Shown: positions 8,163-21,867 of the stretch, one piece after another
Position numbering within the stretch: the first letter of the stretch is position 1
Layout of the letters: each line of letters begins with the position of its first letter
Assembly: GCF_905163445.1 (NCBI RefSeq)
Contig: NW_024396996.1
Coordinates: 124,001 to 188,000 of the forward strand
DNA length: 64,000 bases
Source: Pararge aegeria
Lineage: Eukaryota; Arthropoda; Insecta; Lepidoptera; Nymphalidae
Reading direction: 5' to 3'
Notes under the pieces: generated by a model
Databases searched by the model: none
The model's input: only the letters and a program-made list of their open reading frames with translations
What the model was told of the DNA's origin: nothing
Translations under genes and position numbers: made by a program

Positions 8163-9605
8163 GTGACGAAAAATAACGATACGGGACTCTTACGAGGTCT
8201 CGTAATCGGAATGAGTTTCTGCGACTACCATTGTCTGTCGCGGGTAACGGGGAATCAGGGTTCGATTCCGGTGAGGGAGCCTGAGAAACTGCTACCACAT
8301 CCAAGGAAGGCAGCAGGCGCGCAAATTACCCACTCCCTGCACGGGGGGGGAGGTACGGGTAGGTAGTGACGAAAAATAACGATACGGGACTCTTACGAGG
8401 TCCCGTCATCGAATAATCAATACACGAACTGCCCACACACTTGTAAATATAGACGCGCAAGATCGTTACACGAACCGCTTACCATTATAGTAAACTACTA
8501 TGCAAACACACATAACATATACGCAATAAGAGAACTTTAAATTGGAGATTTTACCCTACCACACCCGTCTGTCTCATTCTGAAAACTATTCAAAATAATT
8601 GCTATTTTTCATTCTCATTCAAATATAAATAATAGTAAATAATATATAATTTTTGACTGAACTGAACCCAAGTGCCCGGCCTGTGGCCGGGCACCCCTCG
8701 TATTCATGTTCTAACCTAACCTAACCTAAATCTAGTTTTGACACCTTTAGACTTTAGATTCAAGATTTAATGTGAATATATGCATTAATAAAAACTCATT
8801 ACTATTTTAATACTAGTTATGCTGCTGTTGATGCACTGATGAAAGCCAGATAGCTAGATCAGTGTTTAGTTAGTCGTAGTTGCCGGTGGGCTGAGGTCTA
8901 AAGGAATCCAAACTAGTTTTAAAAGGTTTGGATAGGTTAGGTTAGGTTAGAACATGAATAAGACGGGTGCCCGGCCGCAGGCCGGTCACTTAGGTTCAGT
9001 TCCGTTTAAAAAAAAAAAAACAAAAAACAAAACGTACCAATACAAAGTACTCTTATTCATATTAGAAGATATTGTAAAATAACAATTAATTTAATTTTTT
9101 TTTTTTTTTTTCACTTACACATTAGGCCCGTCGCGCCGCGCCACTACTATATGGGGCGAAGGTGCGAAGTCGACGGCGACGACAAAGTACCGAGTCTAAG
9201 GAGACTGATGGCGGCGCCACACAGTGGCGTTATGTCTCTATAAAGTGGTGGTCTTTTATTATGTTATTTATTAATGGTATTATTTTAATATCATATCAAT
9301 ATTGTACCCCGCACAGGGGGGAGGTACGGGTAGGTAGTGACGAAAAATAACGATACGGGACTCTTACGAGGTCTCGCAATCGGAATGAGTACACTTTAAA
9401 TATTTTAACGAGGTAAAATTTAAGGGCATTGAGGGTCTGGTGCCAGTGGTGGTTGATTAGATCCACACACTATACTTTTTATAATTATGTGGCGTTATGT
9501 CTCTATAAAAGTGGTGGTCTTTTATTATGTTATTTATTAATGGTATTTTTTTAATATCATATCAATATTGTACCCCGCACGGGGGGAGGTAGGGGGGGGT
9601 AGGTA
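8163..9605 (+). repeat. Satellite unit, 1443 bp, S1 TATAAAG variant
   Basis: Complete; foldback element 8659-9002. First of five successive units with one A deleted in S1 (CTATAAAGTGG, near 9240). Confidence 0.95.
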
Positions 9606-11048
9606 GTGACGAAAAATAACGATACGGGACTCTTACGAGGTCTCGTAATCGGAATGAGTTTCTGCGACTACCATTGTCTGTCGCGGGTAACGGGGAATCA
9701 GGGTTCGATTCCGGTGAGGGAGCCTGAGAAACTGCTACCACATCCAAGGAAGGCAGCAGGCGCGCAAATTACCCACTCCCTGCACGGGGGGGGAGGTACG
9801 GGTAGGTAGTGACGAAAAATAACGATACGGGACTCTTACGAGGGCCCGTCATCGAATAATCAATACACGAACTGCCCACACACTTGTAAATATAGACGCG
9901 CAAGATCGTTACACGAACCGCTTACCATTATAGTAAACTACTATGCAAACACACATAACATATACGCAATAAGAGAACTTTAAATTGGAGATTTTACCCT
10001 ACCACACCCGTCTGTCTCATTCTGAAAACTATTCAAAATAATTGCTATTTTTCATTCTCATTCAAATATAAATAATAGTAAATAATATATAATTTTTGAC
10101 TGAACTGAACCCAAGTGCCCGGCCTGTGGCCGGGCACCCCTCGTATTCATGTTCTAACCTAACCTAACCTAAATCTAGTTTTGACACCTTTAGACTTTAG
10201 ATTCAAGATTTAATGTGAATATATGCATTAATAAAAACTCATTACTATTTTAATACTAGTTATGCTGCTGTTGATGCACTGATGAAAGCCAGATAGCTAG
10301 ATCAGTGTTTAGTTAGTCGTAGTTGCCGGTGGGCTGAGGTCTAAAGGAATCCAAACTAGTTTTAAAAGGTTTGGATAGGTTAGGTTAGGTTAGAACATGA
10401 ATAAGACGGGTGACCGGCCGCAGGCCGGTCACTTAGGTTCAGTTCCGTTTAAAAAAAAAAAAACAAAAAACAAAACGTACCAATACAAAGTACTCTTATT
10501 CATATTAGAAGATATTGTAAAATAACAATTAATTTAATTTTTTTTTTTTTTTTTCACTTACACATTAGGCCCGTCGCGCCGCGCCACTACTATATGGGGC
10601 GAAGGTGCGAAGTCGACGGCGACGACAAAGTACCGAGTCTAAGGAGACTGATGGCGGCGCCACACAGTGGCGTTATGTCTCTATAAAGTGGTGGTCTTTT
10701 ATTATGTTATTTATTAATGGTATTATTTTAATATCATATCAATATTGTACCCCGCACAGGGGGGAGGTACGGGTAGGTAGTGACGAAAAATAACGATACG
10801 GGACTCTTACGAGGTCTCGCAATCGGAATGAGTACACTTTAAATATTTTAACGAGGTAAAATTTAAGGGCATTGAGGGTCTGGTGCCAGTGGTGGTTGAT
10901 TAGATCCACACACTATACTTTTTATAATTATGTGGCGTTATGTCTCTATAAAAGTGGTGGTCTTTTATTATGTTATTTATTAATGGTATTTTTTTAATAT
11001 CATATCAATATTGTACCCCGCACGGGGGGAGGTAGGGGGGGGTAGGTA
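9606..11048 (+). repeat. Satellite unit, 1443 bp, perfect right hairpin
   Basis: Complete; foldback element 10102-10445. A at 10413 restores full pairing of the right-arm hairpin. A block ends GAGGGCCCGTC in place of GAGGTCCCGTC. TATAAAG variant in S1. Confidence 0.95.
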
Positions 11049-12491
11049 GTGACGAAAAATAACGATACGGGACTCTTACGAGGTCTCGTAATCGGAATGA
11101 GTTTCTGCGACTACCATTGTCTGTCGCGGGTAACGGGGAATCAGGGTTCGATTCCGGTGAGGGAGCCTGAGAAACTGCTACCACATCCAAGGAAGGCAGC
11201 AGGCGCGCAAATTACCCACTCCCTGCACGGGGGGGGAGGTACGGGTAGGTAGTGACGAAAAATAACGATACGGGACTCTTACGAGGTCCCGTCATCGAAT
11301 AATCAATACACGAACTGCCCACACACTTGTAAATATAGACCCGCAAGATCGTTACACGAACCGCTTACCATTATAGTAAACTACTATGCAAACACACATA
11401 ACATATACGCAATAAGAGAACTTTAAATTGGAGATTTTACCCTACCACACCCGTCTGTCTCATTCTGAAAACTATTCAAAATAATTGCTATTTTTCATTC
11501 TCATTCAAATATAAATAATAGTAAATAATATATAATTTTTGACTGAACTGAACCCAAGTGCCCGGCCTGTGGCCGGGCACCCCTCGTATTCATGTTCTAA
11601 CCTAACCTAACCTAAATCTAGTTTTGACACCTTTAGACTTTAGATTCAAGATTTAATGTGAATATATGCATTAATAAAAACTCATTACTATTTTAATACT
11701 AGTTATGCTGCTGTTGATGCACTGATGAAAGCCAGATAGCTAGATCAGTGTTTAGTTAGTCGTAGTTGCCGGTGGGCTGAGGTCTAAAGGAATCCAAACT
11801 AGTTTTAAAAGGTTTGGATAGGTTAGGTTAGGTTAGAACATGAATAAGACGGGTGCCCGGCCGCAGGCCGGTCACTTAGGTTCAGTTCCGTTTAAAAAAA
11901 AAAAAACAAAAAACAAAACGTACCAATACAAAGTACTCTTATTCATATTAGAAGATATTGTAAAATAACAATTAATTTAATTTTTTTTTTTTTTTTTCAC
12001 TTACACATTAGGCCCGTCGCGCCGCGCCACTACTATATGGGGCGAAGGTGCGAAGTCGACGGCGACGACAAAGTACCGAGTCTAAGGAGACTGATGGCGG
12101 CGCCACACAGTGGCGTTATGTCTCTATAAAGTGGTGGTCTTTTATTATGTTATTTATTAATGGTATTATTTTAATATCATATCAATATTGTACCCCGCAC
12201 AGGGGGGAGGTACGGGTAGGTAGTGACGAAAAATAACGATACGGGACTCTTACGAGGTCTCGCAATCGGAATGAGTACACTTTAAATATTTTAACGAGGT
12301 AAAATTTAAGGGCATTGAGGGTCTGGTGCCAGTGGTGGTTGATTAGATCCACACACTATACTTTTTATAATTATGTGGCGTTATGTCTCTATAAAAGTGG
12401 TGGTCTTTTATTATGTTATTTATTAATGGTATTTTTTTAATATCATATCAATATTGTACCCCGCACGGGGGGAGGTAGGGGGGGGTAGGTA
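11049..12491 (+). repeat. Satellite unit, 1443 bp
   Basis: Complete; foldback element 11545-11888. Private change TAGACCCGCAAG in Y near 11340. TATAAAG variant in S1. Confidence 0.95.
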
Positions 12492-13934
12492 GTGACGAAA
12501 AATAACGATACGGGACTCTTACGAGGTCTCGTAATCGGAATGAGTTTCTGCGACTACCCTTGTCTGTCGCGGGTAACGGGGAATCAGGGTTCGATTCCGG
12601 TGAGGGAGCCTGAGAAACTGCTACCACATCCAAGGAAGGCAGCAGGCGCGCAAATTACCCACTCCCTGCACGGGGGGGGAGGTACGGGTAGGTAGTGACG
12701 AAAAATAACGATACGGGACTCTTACGAGGGCCCGTCATCGAATAATCAATACACGAACTGCCCACACACTTGTAAATATAGACGCGCAAGATCGTTACAC
12801 GAACCGCTTACCATTATAGTAAACTACTATGCAAACACACATAACATATACGCAATAAGAGAACTTTAAATTGGAGATTTTACCCTACCACACCCGTCTG
12901 TCTCATTCTGAAAACTATTCAAAATAATTGCTATTTTTCATTCTCATTCAAATATAAATAATAGTAAATAATATATAATTTTTGACTGAACTGAACCCAA
13001 GTGCCCGGCCTGTGGCCGGGCACCCCTCGTATTTATGTTCTAACCTAACCTAACCTAAATCTAGTTTTGACACCTTTAGACTTTAGATTCAAGATTTAAT
13101 GTGAATATATGCATTAATAAAAACTCATTACTATTTTAATACTAGTTATGCTGCTGTTGATGCACTGATGAAAGCCAGATAGCTAGATCAGTGTTTAGTT
13201 AGTCGTAGTTGCCGGTGGGCTGAGGTCTAAAGGAATCCAAACTAGTTTTAAAAGGTTTGGATAGGTTAGGTTAGGTTAGAACATGAATAAGACGGGTGCC
13301 CGGCCGCAGGCCGGTCACTTAGGTTCAGTTCCGTTTAAAAAAAAAAAAACAAAAAACAAAACGTACCAATACAAAGTACTCTTATTCATATTAGAAGATA
13401 TTGTAAAATAACAATTAATTTAATTTTTTTTTTTTTTTTTCACTTACACATTAGGCCCGTCGCGCCGCGCCACTACTATATGGGGCGAAGGTGCGAAGTC
13501 GACGGCGACGACAAAGTACCGAGTCTAAGGAGACTGATGGCGGCGCCACACAGTGGCGTTATGTCTCTATAAAGTGGTGGTCTTTTATTATGTTATTTAT
13601 TAATGGTATTATTTTAATATCATATCAATATTGTACCCCGCACAGGGGGGAGGTACGGGTAGGTAGTGACGAAAAATAACGATACGGGACTCTTACGAGG
13701 TCTCGCAATCGGAATGAGTACACTTTAAATATTTTAACGAGGTAAAATTTAAGGGCATTGAGGGTCTGGTGCCAGTGGTGGTTGATTAGATCCACACACT
13801 ATACTTTTTATAATTATGTGGCGTTATGTCTCTATAAAAGTGGTGGTCTTTTATTATGTTATTTATTAATGGTATTTTTTTAATATCATATCAATATTGT
13901 ACCCCGCACGGGGGGAGGTAGGGGGGGGTAGGTA
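12492..13934 (+). repeat. Satellite unit, 1443 bp
   Basis: Complete; foldback element 12988-13331, with CGTATTTATG in its left arm. The A block has a private C at 12559 (GACTACCCTTG). GAGGGCCCGTC and TATAAAG variants. Confidence 0.95.
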
Positions 13935-15377
13935 GTGACGAAAAATAACGATACGGGACTCTTACGAGGTCTCGTAATCGGAATGAGTTTCTGCGACTAC
14001 CATTGTCTGTCGCGGGTAACGGGGAATCAGGGTTCGATTCCGGTGAGGGAGCCTGAGAAACTGCTACCACATCCAAGGAAGGCAGCAGGCGCGCAAATTA
14101 CCCACTCCCTGCACGGGGGGGGAGGTACGGGTAGGTAGTGACGAAAAATAACGATACGGGACTCTTACGAGGGCCCGTCATCGAATAATCAATACACGAA
14201 CTGCCCACACACTTGTAAATATAGACGCGCAAGATCGTTACACGAACCGCTTACCATTATAGTAAACTACTATGCAAACACACATAACATATACGCAATA
14301 AGAGAACTTTAAATTGGAGATTTTACCCTACCACACCCGTCTGTCTCATTCTGAAAACTATTCAAAATAATTGCTATTTTTCATTCTCATTCAAATATAA
14401 ATAATAGTAAATAATATATAATTTTTGACTGAACTGAACCCAAGTGCCCGGCCTGTGGCCGGGCACCCCTCGTATTCATGTTCTAACCTAACCTAACCTA
14501 AATCTAGTTTTGACACCTTTAGACTTTAGATTCAAGATTTAATGTGAATATATGCATTAATAAAAACTCATTACTATTTTAATACTAGTTATGCTGCTGT
14601 TGATGCACTGATGAAAGCCAGATAGCTAGATCAGTGTTTAGTTAGTCGTAGTTGCCGGTGGGCTGAGGTCTAAAGGAATCCAAACTAGTTTTAAAAGGTT
14701 TGGATAGGTTAGGTTAGGTTAGAACATGAATAAGACGGGTGCCCGGCCGCAGGCCGGTCACTTAGGTTCAGTTCCGTTTAAAAAAAAAAAAACAAAAAAC
14801 AAAACGTACCAATACAAAGTACTCTTATTCATATTAGAAGATATTGTAAAATAACAATTAATTTAATTTTTTTTTTTTTTTTTCACTTACACATTAGGCC
14901 CGTCGCGCCGCGCCACTACTATATGGGGCGAAGGTGCGAAGTCGACGGCGACGACAAAGTACCGAGTCTAAGGAGACTGATGGCGGCGCCACACAGTGGC
15001 GTTATGTCTCTATAAAGTGGTGGTCTTTTATTATGTTATTTATTAATGGTATTATTTTAATATCATATCAATATTGTACCCCGCACAGGGGGGAGGTACG
15101 GGTAGGTAGTGACGAAAAATAACGATACGGGACTCTTACGAGGTCTCGCAATCGGAATGAGTACACTTTAAATATTTTAACGAGGTAAAATTTAAGGGCA
15201 TTGAGGGTCTGGTGCCAGTGGTGGTTGATTAGATCCACACACTATACTTTTTATAATTATGTGGCGTTATGTCTCTATAAAAGTGGTGGTCTTTTATTAT
15301 GTTATTTATTAATGGTATTTTTTTAATATCATATCAATATTGTACCCCGCACGGGGGGAGGTAGGGGGGGGTAGGTA
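13935..15377 (+). repeat. Satellite unit, 1443 bp
   Basis: Complete; foldback element 14431-14774. GAGGGCCCGTC variant; last of the first TATAAAG run. Confidence 0.95.
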
Positions 15378-16819
15378 GTGACGAAAAATAACGATACGGG
15401 ACTCTTACGAGGTCTCGTAATCGGAATGAGTTTCTGCGACTACCATTGTCTGTCGCGGGTAACGGGGAATCAGGGTTCGATTCCGGTGAGGGAGCCTGAG
15501 AAACTGCTACCACATCCAAGGAAGGCAGCAGGCGCGCAAATTACCCACTCCCTGCACGGGGGGGGAGGTACGGGTAGGTAGTGACGAAAAATAACGATAC
15601 GGGACTCTTACGAGGTCCCGTCATCGAATAATCAATACACGAACTGCCCACACACTTGTAAATATAGACGCGCAAGATCGTTACACGAACCGCTTACCAT
15701 TATAGTAAACTACTATGCAAACACACATAACATATACGCAATAAGAGAACTTTAAATTGGAGATTTTACCCTACCACACCCGTCTGTCTCATTCTGAAAA
15801 CTATTCAAAATAATTGCTATTTTTCATTCTCATTCAAATATAAATAATAGTAAATAATATATAATTTTTGACTGAACTGAACCCAAGTGCCCGGCCTGTG
15901 GCCGGGCACCCCTCGTATTCATGTTCTAACCTAACCTAACCTAAATCTAGTTTTGACACCTTTAGACTTTAGATTCAAGATTTAATGTGAATATATGCAT
16001 TAATAAAAACTCATTACTATTTTAATACTAGTTATGCTGCTGTTGATGCACTGATGAAAGCCAGATAGCTAGATCAGTGTTTAGTTAGTCGTAGTTGCCG
16101 GTGGGCTGAGGTCTAAAGGAATCCAAACTAGTTTTAAAAGGTTTGGATAGGTTAGGTTAGGTTAGAACATGAATAAGACGGGTGCCCGGCCGCAGGCCGG
16201 TCACTTAGGTTCAGTTCCGTTTAAAAAAAAAAAAACAAAAAACAAAACGTACCAATACAAAGTACTCTTATTCATATTAGAAGATATTGTAAAATAACAA
16301 TTAATTTAATTTTTTTTTTTTTTTTTCACTTACACATTAGGCCCGTCGCGCCGCGCCACTACTATATGGGGCGAAGGTGCGAAGTCGACGGCGACGACAA
16401 AGTACCGAGTCTAAGGAGACTGATGGCGGCGCCACACAGTGGCGTTATGTCTCTATAAAAGTGGTGGTCTTTTATTATGTTATTTATTAATGGTATTATT
16501 TTAATATCATATCAATATTGTACCCCGCACAGGGGGGAGGTACGGGTAGGTAGTGACGAAAAATAACGATACGGGACTCTTACGAGGTCTCGCAATCGGA
16601 ATGAGTACACTTTAAATATTTTAACGAGGTAAAATTTAAGGGCATTGAGGGTCTGGTGCCAGTGGTGGTTGATTAGATCCACACACTATACTTTTTATAA
16701 TTATGTGGCGTTATGTCTCTATAAAAGTGGTGGTCTTTTATTATGTTATTTATTAATGGTATTTTTTTAATATCATATCAATATTGTACCCCGCACGGGG
16801 GGAGGTAGGGGGGTAGGTA
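15378..16819 (+). repeat. Satellite unit, 1442 bp
   Basis: Complete; foldback element 15874-16217. Returns to TATAAAAG in S1. The leader of the next C block loses two G. Confidence 0.95.
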
Positions 16820-17406
16820 GTGACGAAAAATAACGATACGGGACTCTTACGAGGTCTCGTAATCGGAATGAGTTTCTGCGACTACCATTGTCTGTCGCGG
16901 GTAACGGGGAATCAGGGTTCGATTCCGGTGAGGGAGCCTGAGAAACTGCTACCACATCCAAGGAAGGCAGCAGGCGCGTAAATTACCCACTCCCTGCACG
17001 GGGGGGGAGGTACGGGTAGGTAGTGACGAAAAATAACGATACGGGACTCTTACGAGGGCCCGTCATCGAATAATCAATACACGAACTGCCCACACACTTG
17101 TAAATATAGACGCGCAAGATCGTTACACGAACCGCTTACCATTATAGTAAACTACTATGCAAACACACATAACATATACGCAATAAGAGAACTTTAAATT
17201 GGAGATTTTACCCTACCACACCCGTCTGTCTCATTCTGAAAACTATTCAAAATAATTGCTATTTTTCATTCTCATTCAAATATAAATAATAGTAAATAAT
17301 ATATAATATATAATGTGGTCTTTTATTATGTTATTTATTAATGGTATTTTTTTAATATCATATCAATATTGTACCCCGCACGGGGGGAGGTAGGGGGGGG
17401 TAGGTA
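16820..17406 (+). repeat. Truncated unit, 587 bp, lacking foldback element, X, S1 and B
   Basis: A and Y are intact, then the sequence passes through ATATATAATATATAATG straight into the later part of S2 (GTGGTCTTTTATT, near 17315). About 855 bp are absent. CGCGTAAATT and GAGGGCCCGTC variants. The same junction recurs at 40502-41088. Confidence 0.93.
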
Positions 17407-19051
17407 GTGACGAAAAATAACGATACGGGACTCTTACGAGGTCTCGTAATCGGAATGAGTTTCTGCGACTACCATTGTCTGTCGCGGGTAACGGGGAATC
17501 AGGGTTCGATTCCGGTGAGGGAGCCTGAGAAACTGCTACCACATCCAAGGAAGGCAGCAGGCGCGCAAATTACCCACTCCCTGCACGGGGGGGAGGTACG
17601 GGTAGGTAGTGACGAAAAATAACGATACGGGACTCTTACGAGGTCCCGTCATCGAATAATCAATACACGAACTGCCAACACACTTGTAAATATAGACGCG
17701 CAAGATCGTTACACGAACCGCTTACCATTATAGTAAACTACTATGCAAACACACATAACATATACGCAATAAGAGAACTTTAAATTGGAGATTTTACCCT
17801 ACCACACCCGTCTGTCTCATTCTGAAATCTATTCAAAATAATTGCTATTTTTCATTCTCATTCAAATATAAATAATAGTAAATAATATATAATTTTTGAC
17901 TGAACTGAACCCAAGTGCCCGGCCTGTGGCCGGGCACCCCTCGTATTCATGTTCTAACCTAACCTAACCTAAATCTAGTTTTGACACCTTTAGACTTTAG
18001 ATTCAAGATTTAATGTGAATATATGCATTAATAAAAACTCATTACTATTTTAATACTAGTTATGCTGCTGTTGATGCACTGATGAAAGCCAGATAGCTAG
18101 ATCAGTGTTTAGTTAGTCGTAGTTGCCGGTGGGCTGAGGTCTAAAGGAATCCAAACTAGTTTTAAAAGGTTTGGATAGGTTAGGTTAGGTTAGAACATGA
18201 ATAAGACGGGTGCCCGGCCGCAGGCCGGTCACTTAGGTTCAGTTCCGTTTAAAAAAAAAAAAACAATAATTTAATTTTTTTTTTTTTTTTCACTTACACA
18301 TTAGGCCCGTCGCGCCGCGCCACTACTATATGGGGCGAAGGTGCGAAGTCGACGGCGACGACAAAGTACAGAGTCTAAGGAGACTGATGGCGGCGCCACA
18401 CAGTGGCGTTATGTCTCTATAAAAGTGGTGGTCTTTTATTATGTTATTTATTAATGGTATTATTTTAATATCATATCAATATTGTACCCCGCACAGGGGG
18501 GAGGTACGGGTAGGTAGTGACGAAAAATAACGATACGGGACTCTTACGAGGTCTCGCAATCGGAATGAGTACACTTTAAATATTTTAACGAGGTAAAATT
18601 TAAGGGCATTGAGGGTCTGGTGCCAGTGGTGGTTGATTAGATCCACACACTATACTTTTTATAATTATGTGGCGTTATGTCTCTATAAAAGTGGTGGTCT
18701 TTTATTATGTTATTTATTAATGGTATTATTTTAATATCATATCAATATTGTACCCCGCACAGGGGGGAGGTACGGGTAGGTAGTGACGAAAAATAACGAT
18801 ACGGGACTCTTACGAGGTCTCGCAATCGGAATGAGTACACTTTAAATATTTTAACGAGGTAAAATTTAAGGGCATTGAGGGTCTGGTGCCAGTGGTGGTT
18901 GATTAGATCCACACACTATACTTTTTATAATTATGTGGCGTTATGTCTCTATAAAAGTGGTGGTTTTTTATTATGTTATTTATTAATGGTATTTTTTTAA
19001 TATCATATCAATATTGTACCCCGCACGGGGGGAGGTAGGGGGGGGTAGGTA
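17407..19051 (+). repeat. Expanded unit, 1645 bp, with duplicated S-B segment
   Basis: Foldback element 17902-18245, the 63-bp A/T deletion near 18265, then X, S1-B, a second S1-type spacer with a second B (about 18669-18935), and S2. The extra copy is 266 bp, exactly the S1-S2 spacing. CTGAAATCTATTC variant in Y. The second B is followed by GGTTTTTTATT in S2. Confidence 0.93.
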
Positions 19052-20488
19052 GTGACGAAAAATAACGATACGGGACTCTTACGAGGTCTCGTAATCGGAA
19101 TGAGTTTCTGCGACTACCATTGTCTGTCGCGGGTAACGGGGAATCAGGGTTCGATTCCGGTGAGGGAGCCTGAGAAACTGCTACCACATCCAAGGAAGGC
19201 AGCAGGCGCGCAAATTACCCACTCCCTGCACGGGGGGGGAGGTACGGGTAGGTAGTGACGAAAAATAACGATACGGGACTCTTACGAGGTCCCGTCATCG
19301 AATAATCAATACACGAACTGCCCACACACTTGTAAATATAGACGCGCAAGATCGTTACACGAACCGCTTACCATTATAGTAAACTACTATGCAAACACAC
19401 ATAACATATACGCAATAAGAGAACTTTAAATTGGAGATTTTACCCTACCACACCCGTCTGTCTCATTCTGAAAACTATTCAAAATAATTGCTATTTTTCA
19501 TTCTCATTCAAATATAAATAATAGTAAATAATATATAATTTTTGACTGAACTGAACCTAAGTGCCCGGCCTGTGGCCGGGCACCCCTCGTATTCATGTTC
19601 TAACCTAACCTAAATCTAGTTTTGACACCTTTAGACTTTAGATTCAAGATTTAATGTGAATATATGCATTAATAAAAACTCATTACTATTTTAATACTAG
19701 TTATGCTGCTGTTGATGCACTGATGAAAGCCAGATAGCTAGATCAGTGTTTAGTTAGTCGTAGTTGCCGGTGGGCTGAGGTCTAAAGGAATCCAAACTAG
19801 TTTTAAAAGGTTTGGATAGGTTAGGTTAGGTTAGAACATGAATAAGACGGGTGCCCGGCCGCAGGCCGGTCACTTAGGTTCAGTTCCGTTTAAAAAAAAA
19901 AAAACAAAAAACAAAACGTACCAATACAAAGTACTCTTATTCATATTAGAAGATATTGTAAAATAACAATTAATTTAATTTTTTTTTTTTTTTTTCACTT
20001 ACACATTAGGCCCGTCGCGCCGCGCCACTACTATATGGGGCGAAGGTGCGAAGTCGACGGCGACGACAAAGTACCGAGTCTAAGGAGACTGATGGCGGCG
20101 CCACACAGTGGCGTTATGTCTCTATAAAAGTGGTGGTCTTTTATTATGTTATTTATTAATGGTATTATTTTAATATCATATCAATATTGTACCCCGCACA
20201 GGGGGGAGGTACGGGTAGGTAGTGACGAAAAATAACGATACGGGACTCTTACGAGGTCTCGCAATCGGAATGAGTACACTTTAAATATTTTAACGAGGTA
20301 AAATTTAAGGGCATTGAGGGTCTGGTGCCAGTGGTGGTTGATTAGATCCACACACTATACTTTTTATAATTATGTGGCGTTATGTCTCTATAAAAGTGGT
20401 GGTCTTTTATTATGTTATTTATTAATGGTATTTTTTTAATATCATATCAATATTGTACCCCGCACGGGGGGAGGTAGGGGGGTAGGTA
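19052..20488 (+). repeat. Satellite unit, 1437 bp, two CCTAA repeats
   Basis: Foldback element 19548-19886, with one CCTAA repeat lost from the left arm and CTGAACCTAAG at its end. Start of the 3991-bp higher-order period. Confidence 0.95.
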
Positions 20489-21867
20489 GTGACGAAAAAT
20501 AACGATACGGGACTCTTACGAGGTCTCGTAATCGGAATGAGTTTCTGCGACTACCATTGTCTGTCGCGGGTAACGGGGAATCAGGGTTCGATTCCGGTGA
20601 GGGAGCCTGAGAAACTGCTACCACATCCAAGGAAGGCAGCAGGCGCGCAAATTACCCACTCCCTGCACGGGGGGGAGGTACGGGTAGGTAGTGACGAAAA
20701 ATAACGATACGGGACTCTTACGAGGTCCCGTCATCGAATAATCAATACACGAACTGCCCACACACTTGTAAATATAGACGCGCAAGATCGTTACACGAAC
20801 CGCTTACCATTATAGTAAACTACTATGCAAACACACATAACATATACGCAATAAGAGAACTTTAAATTGGAGATTTTACCCTACCACACCCGTCTGTCTC
20901 ATTCTGAAATCTATTCAAAATAATTGCTATTTTTCATTCTCATTCAAATATAAATAATAGTAAATAATATATAATTTTTGACTGAACTGAACCCAAGTGC
21001 CCGGCCTGTGGCCGGGCACCCCTCGTATTCATGTTCTAACCTAACCTAACCTAAATCTAGTTTTGACACCTTTAGACTTTAGATTCAAGATTTAATGTGA
21101 ATATATGCATTAATAAAAACTCATTACTATTTTAATACTAGTTATGCTGCTGTTGATGCACTGATGAAAGCCAGATAGCTAGATCAGTGTTTAGTTAGTC
21201 GTAGTTGCCGGTGGGCTGAGGTCTAAAGGAATCCAAACTAGTTTTAAAAGGTTTGGATAGGTTAGGTTAGGTTAGAACATGAATAAGACGGGTGCCCGGC
21301 CGCAGGCCGGTCACTTAGGTTCAGTTCCGTTTAAAAAAAAAAAAACAATAATTTAATTTTTTTTTTTTTTTTCACTTACACATTAGGCCCGTCGCGCCGC
21401 GCCACTACTATATGGGGCGAAGGTGCGAAGTCGACGGCGACGACAAAGTACCGAGTCTAAGGAGACTGATGGCGGCGCCACACAGTGGCGTTATGTCTCT
21501 ATAAAAGTGGTGGTCTTTTATTATGTTATTTATTAATGGTATTATTTTAATATCATATCAATATTGTACCCCGCACAGGGGGGAGGTACGGGTAGGTAGT
21601 GACGAAAAATAACGATACGGGACTCTTACGAGGTCTCGCAATCGGAATGAGTACACTTTAAATATTTTAACGAGGTAAAATTTAAGGGCATTGAGGGTCT
21701 GGTGCCAGTGGTGGTTGATTAGATCCACACACTATACTTTTTATAATTATGTGGCGTTATGTCTCTATAAAAGTGGTGGTCTTTTATTATGTTATTTATT
21801 AATGGTATTTTTTTAATATCATATCAATATTGTACCCCGCACGGGGGGAGGTAGGGGGGGGTAGGTA
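20489..21867 (+). repeat. Satellite unit, 1379 bp, 63-bp A/T deletion
   Basis: Foldback element 20984-21327. CTGAAATCTATTC in Y and seven G in the A block G run accompany the deletion. Confidence 0.95.

Noticed and set aside
9162..9350. 62-codon frame MRSRRRRQ... in seven units
   Set aside because: It exists only where one A is deleted in S1. It runs across block X, spacer S1 and 18S-derived sequence and has no start context or family resemblance.
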